Assembly (NCBI GenBank): GCA_027563935.2
Contig: CM050449.1
Location: 70,460,556 to 70,524,555 of the forward strand
DNA length: 64,000 nucleotides
Reading direction: 5' to 3'
Source of the DNA: Costus lasius
Taxonomy: Eukaryota; Streptophyta; Magnoliopsida; Zingiberales; Costaceae
In this document: positions 10,928 through 20,744 of the stretch, piece by piece
How positions within the stretch are numbered: position 1 is the stretch's first letter
Layout of the letters: each line of letters begins with the position of its first letter
Made by a program: the position numbers and the translations under genes
The notes under the pieces: model-generated
Database searches by the model: none
Told to the model about the DNA's origin: nothing
What the model saw: the letters and a program-made list of their open reading frames with translations, nothing else

Positions 10928-11373
10928 ACCACATAAGATCATCATGCTTTCATTTATTGTTTATAATTAGAATTGCATGATTTAATCTTCAGCTATCACC
11001 ATAGGAATTGCATGATAGTTAAGAAGATAAAAAGACCGTTAAAATCCAACGCTAAAATATCAAGCTCGTAAGCCTTCTGACGCGAAACCTCACTGTTCTG
11101 ACTATCGTTGGGGCCGTGTTGTACCCACTCAGTGGGCACGCCCATCTATCTTCAGACGGTGTGGGATTACACCTGCGTGTTACAGGGAAGGGATTTATCG
11201 CTTCTCGTTGCTCAGCATAGCACGTGGTGGTCCAGGGAGTAGGTCGGGTCAGCTTGACCATGTAGGCTACATATGTGGCGCATATGGTAGCTATATGGAG
11301 GCAGCCATCTGTGGGGTCAGAGATTGTGTTGTACCAACTCAGTTGGAACAGTCTGCTGGATTGCCCAGATGAA
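10928..11373 (+). other. E1 leader, second part, with paired hairpins
   Basis: Continues the leader and is very similar to 31336-31790 in E2. It contains GTACCCACTCAGTGGGCAC at about 11118-11136 and GTACCAACTCAGTTGGAAC at about 11332-11350. Both fold as a 5-bp stem with a TCA loop, and one base pair is swapped between them. No coding frame is supported. Confidence 0.7.
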
Positions 11374-11378
11374 GGGGA

Positions 11379-13341
11379 TGTTGGTGTATATGCCCTAGGA
11401 CCTAGCTTTGGTCAACTTGTACTACTTGACAATGATATATATATATATCATTCTGGCATTGTCGTTATCATTGTCTGTCTACACCTGCGATTGTGTACTT
11501 ACATGGTAATGTCCCTGGAGACAGATTGGATCTGTGCTCAAATAAAGATCCCCAGTCAATGTACCTTAGTAGATATGGGACAACTATGGTGCTTATGAGA
11601 CTGGTATGTGGGCTGGTTAGGCACGGGGTGCTAACGCAGACACATGGGTATATCATGGGAGGATATACTGGATAGACCCGCTATGAGGCTATGACTTGGT
11701 GTCATGAGTTATCCTCATAAGTGACAGGAGATGCATTGATCCCTTGACTTGAGGTCATTGATCATTCTATATGGTTAGAGACTTGCTTTGATGCAACCTA
11801 ACACCTTGCCGTAGTTGGAAGGTCATAAAGGTTGTCATTGAGCATATAATGACCCATATGAGAAGGTCAATGGACAGACATAGGATTTGCCCCTTCCTTT
11901 GGGAAGCTTGATATCCATGGAGCTCCTCTGTGGTTCTATGACTGAAAGTGTATGGCCATACCCAGGTAAGAACCTGATTTAGTCATAGCCATGTGATTGG
12001 ATAAAAACAAGTGGTGACACACTTGTCCAATCGGATATCAGTTCGGCAAAGAGACTGTAATGCATCTGTACCTAGTTGCGATGATGGGGATGTCGATGTC
12101 GATATCCATTCCAATGACCTGGGTAGCAGCGATGCACTGCTAGGTGCCACTCACTGCTTGTGGTGACCTTTGGTCAGCACTGCCAGCGTCAGAGGAACCT
12201 ACAGGGTCGCACACCTTGATACTTGAGTTCTCGTATTGATCGGGAAGCCTTATGATCGAGTTATTGGATAACTCGGATCTAATTGGGAGATTTCATCAGC
12301 GCCAATGGGCCTAATGAGATGGAAGAATGTTATTGGAGCCAAACTTCAATTTTGGCAGGTTGACCCGTATTTGACCATGGTTGGTCACATTTGGATTAGG
12401 GTTGCATTGGATTGGATCCAAGTGCTTAATCAACCTATGCAATGATGTTTGGGCTAGCTCATTATCCAATGAGGCCCAATAACAAGTTATCATGAAGAGA
12501 AGAGAGGCTAAAAGGGTATAATGGGGAGAGACCCAACCCCATTGGCGCCTAAGGGGCATAATGGGGTTAGGGTGGCAAAATTGCTTCATTAAGGAAGCAA
12601 TTTGCGCCTAGCCCTCTCCCATTGATGGAAAGCATGCCTCTAAGGCAATGCTTGAGGCGCAAGGCAAGGCCTTGGCGCACAAGGAAGGCGTGGGGTTAAT
12701 GAGGAAAGGTTGAATGAGGATTAAGGAAATGTCTTGGAGACTTTCCTTATCACAAACCTCCTCATCCTAGCCCTACACTTGTCTTAATCCTAGCCTTTCA
12801 TAAATCGCCTCTTGCCCTATAAAAGAGCACCTAGTCACCCCTCTTGACAAGAGAATAATTCTTGAAGGCGTAATCATTAAAAGGGGGCGAAAGCTTGGAG
12901 GCTCTTGGCGCAACCTCTCTTCCTCCATCATCTAGCCGCAAGCACAAGTCCTCTTCTTCTCCTCTTGGGTCAAGAAAGACTTGAACTTGGTGTCTACCTC
13001 TCCACCTCTTCTTCTAAGCGATTCTACCTTGGAGGTGGCGCAAGGATTGAAGAAGAAGGACTAAGGTTTGGATCTTCTTCCCGAGGCTAGCACCGGGCGT
13101 GGAAGAAGAGAACTCAAGAGATCCGTGTGTGTGAAACTGCAGAGGGCGGACACTTGGACGCCTACATCGGCATCGCTCTCTTCTTGCTCTAAGGTATTTC
13201 TTAACTCATCGTGTCGACTCCCTTGCATGCGATCTTCACTGGGTTTTTGGGACTGACCTGTTTCGGGGACATTCTTCCGCTGTGCAAATATGTATGTCCA
13301 TGACTCTGAAAATTTTAAAATGTCCCCGGGGTTTCCCAACA
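11379..13341 (+). mobile_element. Solo LTR of a second Angela-like copia family
   Basis: A 1,963-bp LTR beginning TGTTGGTGTATATGCCC and ending GGTTTCCCAACA, so the termini TGTTGG/CCAACA are inverted repeats. GGGGA precedes it (11374-11378) and follows it (13342-13346), a clean 5-bp duplication. E2 shows the empty site (GATGAAGGGGAATCGCAC, about 31780). The start resembles BARE/Angela LTRs but the interior does not match the E1-E3 LTRs. The last third carries long CT-rich and GAA-rich stretches. No coding sequence is supported. Confidence 0.93.
12818..12825 (+). promoter_or_regulatory. TATA box in the second solo LTR
   Basis: TATAAAAG, in the context CCCTATAAAAGAGCACC, is a textbook plant TATA box about two thirds of the way into the LTR, as expected at a U3/R boundary. 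Transcription would be predicted to start about 25-35 bp downstream. Whether it is active cannot be told. Confidence 0.6.
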
Positions 13342-13604
13342 GGGGAATCGCACGGGTTGGCGATTGGCACGGATTGCCTACCAGAAATTAATGCTTGTAC
13401 TCTCTGTGCATCTTATCTCGCCTGAGCGGGACGCGGAGACCAAGTGTGAAATCTGGATCCCATCTCACTAAAAGAGTGTTACTCTTTCGGGCTGTTTTGC
13501 TGGATTTTTCAGCCAGATAAAATAGTGAGAAAAGGAATCGTTCTTAAGTCCTGGATTGATTCTAAAACATTGATACTGACCTTGCTGTTCTTGCATTGTT
13601 GTAG

Positions 13605-16600
13605 ATAACTGCAGCAACGAACACCACGAATTTCAATGTGCGATCCCTACTGGAAAGGGAGAAGTTTGCTGGGCAAAACTTCTCATACTGGTACGGACAC
13701 CTTAAGATTGTTCTTAAGGCTGAGAGGAAGCTGTATGTCCTCGAGACGGCTATACCGCCTCAACCCGCTCCGAACGCCGCAAGGGCGGTTCGTGATGCTT
13801 ATGAAAAGCATGTCAATGATAGCATTGATGTCGCTTGCCTGATGCTAGCGTCTATGACGCCAGAGCTGCAGCGTCAGCATGAGGATCTATCGGCTATAGA
13901 TATTATAGCTAACCTCAAGTTGCTATATGCTGCACAGGCTAGGACTGAACGCTACAATCTGACAAAACTTTTCTTTCAGAGCAAACTGACTGAAGGGAGT
14001 CCAGTGGGAGCTCACGTACTCAAGATGATTGGGTACAAGGAGGCTCTAGAGAAACTGGGACATACCATCAATCAGGAGCTTGCTGTAGACATCATTCTTC
14101 AGTCTCTTCCGGCTACCTTTGATCCGTTCATCATTAATTTTAATATGAACAAGATCGATTGTACCCCGGCAGAGTTACTGAATATGCTCTTGACTACAGA
14201 GCTGACTCTTAAGGGAAAGCCTTCATCCTCAGTCTTGATGTTTCCTTCAAGGAACAAGAAGAAGGGGAAGAAGGGCAAAACCCCTACTAAGAGCTACAAC
14301 AATGCTCTGAAGCAAAAGCTAAAGCGGTCGAAGGAATACAGATGTTTCCATTGTGGCCAGCCAGGTCACTGGAAAAAGGACTGTAAAGCACTCCAAGGAG
14401 ATAAGAAGGGAAGCAATCCTTTCGCTTCTGGCTCAGGTATTTTCGTGACTGAGGTCATGGTTTCTTCTTCTATATCATGGGTGTTGGACACTGCATGTGG
14501 AGTTCACATTTGTTCAAATGTACAGGAACTCAAGAGAAGAAGACAGGTGGGACAGCATGAGGTGGACCTACGAGTTGGAAACGGGGCACGGGTTGCTGCT
14601 GTTGCTGTAGGAGTTTATTACATCTCATTACCATCTGGGCTTGTATTGGAACTAGACAGTTGTTACTTTGTACCAAGCATTACGAAGAATATTATCTCTA
14701 TTCCTGCTCTTGTCAGGAAAGGATTTTCCTTTGAATGCAATATTTCAAAGTGTGTTCTTGCTTATGATAATATCGTTTATGCTACTGGGTCAATTAACAA
14801 TGGGTTATTCATGTTGGACATGGAATGTTCTATACAGCAAATTGATATTAAGAAAGCCAAGTATGCTGATGACAGCACCTTGCTATGGCATAGTCGTTTA
14901 GGCCATATTAACAAGAAACGCATTAAGCGGTTGCATGACCATGGACTGCTGGGATCATTCTCCTATGAGGAGCTTGATACATGCAAAGCTTGTTTAATGG
15001 GTAAAATGACGAAGGCTCCTTTTCCTAACAAAGGTCAAAGGGCTTCAGGTTTACTTGACCTTATGCACAGTGATGTGTGTGGGCCATTTAGTAAACATGC
15101 CAGAGGTGGCTATCTATACTTCATTACCTTTACTGATGATTTCAGTAGATATGGGTATGTCTATTTAATGAGACATAAAAGTGAATCTTTTGACAAGTTC
15201 AAAGAGTTCAAAAATGAAGTACAGAATCAGCTAGGCCGAAATATCAAGACACTTCGCTCAGATCGAGGTGGAGAATACCTAAGTCGTGAGTTTAATGACT
15301 ATCTGAAGGAGTGTGGGATTATCTCACAGCTCACTCCGCCAGGAACACCGCAATGGAATGGTGTGTCCGAAAGGAGGAACAGGACCCTATTGGATATGGT
15401 TCGTTCTATGATGAGTCAGGCTACTCTACCTTACTCTTTTTGGGGATTTGCACTGGAAACAGCTGCAAAGGTACTAAACCGAGTGCCATCCAAGGCAGTT
15501 TCAAAGACTCCATATGAGTTATGGTATGGGAAACAGCCGAGCTTGACATTTATTAAGATCTGGGGTTGCGAGGCTTATGTTAAAAAGCTCGCCTCTGGGA
15601 AACTAGAGAGTAGATCTGAAAAATGTATCTTTGTCGGTTACCCTAAGGACACTAAGGGTTATTATTTCTATGATCCCAAAGAGAACAAGGTGTTTGTTGC
15701 TCGAACGGCCATTTTTCTTGAGAAGGAATTTCTTCTGCAAGAGGCCAGTGGGAGAGAAATAAAGCTGGATGAGAATCCAGAGGAAGGACAAAGTAGTCAA
15801 GCACAGTTGGATGTGCCTGAGCCAGTAGAACAGGTTATTGAACAACCTGAGGCTCAGATATCACGGGAACCGCGAAGATCGGGTAGGATCCGTCGACAGC
15901 CTGAGCGCTATGACGGAGTCTACATCATTAATCATGATGAACCCCTCACTTATGCGGATGCGGTCAGTGGACCGGAATCAGTGAGATGGCTTGAAGCTAT
16001 GCCAGCCGAGATGGACTCCATGTCAGATAACCAAGTTTGGGATTTGGTTGATCCGCCTCCGGGAGTAATCCCTATAGGCTGTAAATGGATCTTCAAGAAG
16101 AAGATTGACATGGATGGTAACGTGGTTACCTATAAAGGCAGGCTAGTTGCGAAAGGTTTCAAACAAATCTACGGGATAGATTATGATGAAACTTTCTCTC
16201 CTGTAGCTATGTTCAAGTCTATTCGGATTATTCTTGCGATAGCAGCATATTATGATTATGAGATCTGGCAGATGGATGTGAAGACCGCTTTCCTTAATGG
16301 AAATCTGGATGAGGATGTGTATATGACACAACCTGAAGGTTTCACAAATCCATCAGATCGTCATAAAATATGCAAATTAAAGAAGTCCATTTATGGACTT
16401 AAGCAAGCATCAAGAAGCTGGAATATTCATTTTGATGAATCAATCTGTGAATTTGGTTTCATCAAGAATGAAGATGACCCGTGTGTATATAAGAGGTTTA
16501 GTGGGAGCGTGATTACTTTCCTAGTCCTCTACGTCGATGATATCATGATCATTGGAAATGATATTCCTGAAATGCATGCGGTTAAGGCATGGTTAAGGAA

Positions 16601-17512
16601 ATGTTTCCAAATGAAAGATTTAGGAGAAGCAGCCTATGTATTAGGTGTGAAGATCTACAGGGATAGATCTAAGAGGCTTCTCGGCTGTGCCAGAGTACTT
16701 ACATCGATAAAGTCCTGGAGAGATTTAATTTAGAGAATTCTAAAATTGGATATCTTCCAGTCAGACATGGTCTGAATCTTTCGAAGAGTCAGTGTCCACA
16801 AACACAGACTGAGAAAGATGAAATGGACAATACGCCTTATGCTTCGGCTATTGGGTCCATTATGTATGCGATGTTGTGTACTCGCCCAGACGTCGCTTAC
16901 GGGTTAAGCGTGACCAGTCGATTCCAAAGTAGTCCAGGTCAGGCACACTGGATTGCGGTCAAGAACATTTTAAAATATCTGCGGAGGACCAAAGATATGT
17001 TCTTGGTATATGGTGGTCAGGAAGAACTCAGTATTGAAGGATATACTGACGCTTCGTTCCAATCTGACCAGGATGATTTCCGATCGCAATCAGGCTATGT
17101 TTTTAGCTTGAATGGAGGAGCAGTGGTGTGGAAGAGTTTCAAACAGTCTATAGTTGCTGATTCTACCACGGAAGCCGAGTATGTTGCAACCTCAGAAGCA
17201 TCTAAGGAAGCAGTGTGGATTCGTAAGTTCGTTCAAGAACTTGGTGTTGTTCCTTCGAGTGCAGATCCTTTGGTTATCTTCTGTGATAACACTAGAGCAA
17301 TAGCACAAGCAAAGGAACCACGGTCGCACCAGAAGTCCAAGCACATACAGAGACGGTTTCACTTGATCAGGGAGATCATAGATCATGGTGAGATCAAGGT
17401 CTGCAAGGTTCATACAGATGACAATCTAGCTGACCCGCTTACTAAGCCTCTGGCGCAGCAGAAGCATGAGAAGCACTGTAATAATATGGGTTTGAGATTT
17501 CTCAACCATTAG
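13605..17512 (+). pseudogene. E1 gag-pol polyprotein with one frameshift
   Basis: The frame opens right after an in-frame TAG (13602-13604) that also ends a splice acceptor. Its first in-frame Met is about 70 codons in, so an upstream exon is needed. Domains: gag with NFSYWYGHLKIVLKAERK and LMLASMTPELQ; zinc knuckle CFHCGQPGHWKKDC (about 14343); protease VLDTACG (about 14480); integrase HHCC (WHSRLGH...CKAC) and catalytic D-D-E (DVCGPF, TDDFSRYG, PQWNGVSERRN); RT with QMDVKTAFLNG and LYVDDIM (about 16525); RNase H (YTDASFQSD, DSTTEAEYVA). A single G is missing in the run near 16683 (CTCGGC where E2 has CTCGGGC). It shifts the frame to a stop at 16733; the correct frame resumes to the normal end at 17512. 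Allowing for that base it has the same length as E2. It would otherwise encode the particle, protease, integrase and RT-RNase H. Confidence 0.93.
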
Positions 17513-17517
17513 ATTAA

Positions 17518-17532
17518 GTGCAAGTGGGAGAT
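17518..17532 (+). other. E1 polypurine tract
   Basis: AGTGCAAGTGGGAGAT lies immediately before the 3' LTR. It is the plus-strand primer site and matches 46824-46839 in E2. Confidence 0.8.
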
Positions 17533-19220
17533 TGTTGGGGTATGCCCTTAAGGCTAATGTTTGAGGCCTTGGGATTATATCAGTATCATGTATAAACTTA
17601 ATGTTTATAAAGGCAATGGTTGTTATTCAGTTTGTTACATCATCTGCTGCAATATGTATACTTCTGAATAATGTCTCAATGCTGTTCAGCTAGGCTGACA
17701 TGCAGTTAAGTCCTTAGTCGAGATATCTTGGTGAACATGAGACAGCCTTGATATGATTGAGACTAATATGTGTTCTAATCTTATAGGATGCTTCGAGCAT
17801 GGAATAAGATGTAGACTCATGGGTACATTGGATGTACTGGACAAACCCTACTAGGATATTCAATTGCTTGTCACAATGTGAATAATCCTTGTATGCGAAC
17901 AAGTGGCATACTTCCTCTGACTTGAGATCACTTGTGTTTTTAAATGATGATTGGCATTGTTTTGAGGTAGTTCAATATCATTTGAAACATAATGGTTATA
18001 GACTATCTTGGATGATGAGCATGAGTCATGTTAGGACACTAGTGATAGATATAGGATTGCCATCTCCTTCATTGGAGTGTGATGTTCTTTAGGGGCCCCC
18101 TGGATGAGATGATTGAGAAAGTGTATGGCCATACCCAGGTGACTATGTTCATCTGATCTAATCATTCTCATCATATTGGAGTTACAAGCTTGACACGCTT
18201 GTCCAATAAGAACATCAAGTGGCAAAGGAAACATGTATGTCTAGTGAAGTGGATTCACACTTGTGCTGTGGTTTGGGTGTAGTCTTGGAAGACTCTTTCC
18301 TTTATATCGGGAGACAGTGATGTGTTGCTAGATACCCCTCACTGATCGTGATAACGTAAGTTATCGTTACCGACATTTAAAGGAAACCCTTAGGGTCGCA
18401 CAATTTGATGATATGGCTTACTTAAGTCAGATCGTGTGGACTGAATTGTTTGGATTCAGTTTAAAGGGATTTAATCTCTGATTGTAAGTGAGATCTGGTC
18501 TGATCATGTTTGATTGATTAGGGCTTGAGATCGGTAAGCTTCGATCGAGAGAATGGATGCTAGATCGGTGAGATCAGGAGCATTAAGAGATGAACGGTTA
18601 GATCTTGAACCTTTAGGGTTTATTGTGATCTAGACCAAATTGCTTGGCTTAATTGGTCTTTGAACTAAACCCAAATTGAACCAGCTCATCAAGTGAGCGC
18701 ATGGTTCAAGGGTGAAGAGGAATTTGCGATTGGGGTAAACCCATGGTCGCATGTTGAGGAGTGGCTTTCTATTTTTAGAAGACATGATCACTTACGTGAC
18801 CACGCCTCACGTTACTCTCCTTTTCACGCCTATTGTCGCCTTGGCTCTTGCTCTCGACGTTAGAGCATTCTCGTGGTTGAAGGGGTTGACGATAAGGAGG
18901 TCTCGCCAAGCAAAACTTCTTCTCTTCCCTTTCCATTCGAAAAAGGACTCCTTAGAACCTTGCTAGCACAAGGAGCACTAAGGGAGTAGGCGACATCATC
19001 TTGTGTGCGCACCATTTGGAGGAGAAGCGCTTGAGTCTCTTCTTCCTAGACGCCATCCAAGGAATGGCTTCGGTAAGAATCGATTCCTTCATTCTTGTTT
19101 GCAATCGGTTTAAAAGTTGATCATATCTCATGCTATCGATCCCTAGAAATCCATTCCACTGCTTTAAAACCTCCATATGCGCCAGTAGGGTTTCGCCCCC
19201 CCTTGTTTAGGGGACTTTCA
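17533..19220 (+). repeat. E1 3' LTR
   Basis: A 1,688-bp LTR beginning TGTTGGGGTATGCCCTTAAG and ending GGGGACTTTCA. CTTTATATCGGG near 18298 could serve as an AT-rich promoter core. The start-donor unit ATGGCTTCGGTAAG lies near 19064. The right flank is GTTAAGGTGG from an Athila-like LTR. The matching left duplication was lost with the front of the 5' LTR. Confidence 0.92.
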
Positions 19221-19413
19221 GTTAAGGTGGATGAAACCCTAGTCTCAATCTCTCTCTGATTATCTTTTAGCATACTTTCCGATTATTTACTTACATCATA
19301 TTCGATTTACTTAGCTAGTGAGAAAATAACTATTCGGTACTTAACAATAAGGTCTTTGTGGTTCGATATCTTTTTATTACTTTGAAGTATCTGTGCACTT
19401 GTAGACTACAACA
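19221..19413 (+). repeat. Tail of 5' LTR of Athila-like element P
   Basis: GTTAAGGTGGATGAAACCCTAG... matches 51156-51225 almost exactly and ends ...ACTACAACA just before a primer-binding site. Only the last ~190 bp remain; the rest is on the far side of copia E1 or lost. It is the 5' LTR of the element whose 3' LTR starts at 23639. Confidence 0.75.
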
Positions 19414-19419
19414 CGTTTT

Positions 19420-19437
19420 TGGCGCCGTTGTCGGGGA
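19420..19437 (+). other. Primer-binding site of element P (tRNA-Asp type)
   Basis: TGGCGCCGTTGTCGGGGA matches the site used by Athila elements (TGGCGCCGTTGCCGGGGA, which I recall as complementary to tRNA-Asp) with one mismatch. It sits 6 bp after the LTR tail. Confidence 0.8.
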
Positions 19438-19625
19438 CCTTAGTTTTGTTAATATCAAAATAGTTGTTAGTATTGCTAGACTAGGTTTATTTAATTTACA
19501 TTTAACTTTGTTTTCTGTTTTTGCAGGTTTTGGATTTTCACAAGTTGTGACAGAACTGTGATTTCAGAATTTTTTATGTTTTTTTTGTTTTTTATTCTAT
19601 ATATATAAAAAAATATTTTGATTGA

Positions 19626-20744
19626 TTGGTGTTAGATAATCTTTCTGTTCTTGATAGATTTGAAGATATGTCTTTTAATCACTACTCATGGGCAACTGAA
19701 AGAGGTGAGGTATACATGCCACAAGGTAAGTATGAAGATGATTCATTATGCACTCTTGCAGACAAATTGAAATTACACTCTTGTATGTATCCTTCTAGGA
19801 CATCTTATTCTTTTAATAGATGTGATATTTGTAGATGTTTTGATCATTATACTTCTGATTGCCAATTTTTAACTCGTCAAAATCATGTTTCTGGACCATA
19901 CTTTGAGGATACTGAGAAATCTAGGTTAAAACGCATGCTTGAAAATTTCATGACAAATGAAATTCAAATAATGAAAAATCGAAGTAAGGAAATTGAAGAT
20001 CTTAAAGGGATAATTAGTCAGCTTGCTTCTCAAGTAGGAACTTTAACAACTCATAAGAAAATTTTGGAAGCCTAGATAGCACAACAAGCTTGTTCATTTG
20101 ATTTGGAAACTGAAGAAATTGATTTAGAAAAGTTTCCCTCTAATTTTGATTGTTTCGAAATTGATTATTTTGTGAACATTAATGAATCTCACTCTGATTT
20201 TAAAATTGATTTATTTGATAATTTATTTGTGGAAAAGTTTGAGGAAATTGATTTTGAAAAATCTCCTCTTGATTCTAGTGATAGTGATGAAATTGATTCT
20301 TTTGATGATATATTATTTATGGTTAAATCTGATTCTTGTAATTCTAAGATTGCTTCTTTTGATTCTTCTGATGATGAATTAATTGTGGAAAGCCATGAGG
20401 GAACTGATTTAGAAAAGTATCATTTTGATTTTGATGGTAATTTTGAAATTGATAAATTATTTGATGAAGTGCATGAGGAACTTGAAAAAGATTTGAATAT
20501 TACAAATACTGATGAATCTCACCATGATGTTTTGCCAATATCTATTGTTCAATCTTCTGATTTATGTAAAAAATTATGCTTTATTGAAGAACCTAATGTG
20601 AGACAAAAAGACTATTTTGATGATCCAATACTTGAATCTTTTGATGGAAGTCCTACCCTTATTGCAATTGAAGATATAATTTTGAGGAAAGGACTAATGA
20701 TTTTGCTTAATGACAAATTTAGGAAGATTATTGAATACCCTTAG
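19626..20744 (+). pseudogene. Gag-derived ORF of element P with acidic repeat tail, one stop
   Basis: A single frame with one TAG (20073-20075). The first part resembles Athila gag: FNHYSWATERGEVY (compare NHNQWTSERG in the left element), CDICRCFDHYTSDC (a degraded zinc knuckle), then KEIEDLKGIISQLASQVGTLTTHKKILEA and, across the stop, IAQQACS. The rest (about 213 codons) is very acidic and built on a loose repeat E-x-D-(L/F)-E-K...E-I-D, seen at EEIDLEKFPSNFD, EEIDFEKSPLDSS and EGTDLEKYHFDFD. No protease, RT or integrase follows. The frame opens on TTG rather than ATG. The element is non-autonomous. The tail's function is unknown; relaxed coding sequence is equally possible. Confidence 0.6.

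Larger units (their letters stand above)
6541..19220 (+). mobile_element. Copia element E1 (Angela/BARE-like), with two solo LTRs inserted
   Basis: Order on the plus strand: mosaic, front-truncated 5' LTR (6541-8133), PBS (8136-8147), leader broken by solo LTRs at 9235-10922 and 11379-13341, gag-pol (13605-17512), polypurine tract (17518-17532) and a complete 3' LTR (17533-19220). The gag-PR-IN-RT-RH order and LTR termini TGTTGGGGTATGCCC...CA fit Angela/BARE-type copia. On the right it abuts the tail of an Athila-like LTR (GTTAAGG). On the left its original flank is lost at the junction with the TRIM. It is close to copia E2 and E3 in sequence. Confidence 0.9.

Noticed and set aside
13638..13640. 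Alternative start codon (GTG at 13638, TTG at 32081) for copia gag-pol
   Set aside because: Non-ATG starts at these points are unlikely in a plant. The frame is open upstream to the splice-acceptor TAG, and the upstream residues match between E1 and E2.
14480..14500. Copia protease motif DTA instead of DTG, as a possible inactivating mutation
   Set aside because: E1 and E2 both have DTAC and E3 DTAF, so it is shared by the subfamily, and I recall a DTA variant in Tnt1. It is more likely ancestral than a lesion.
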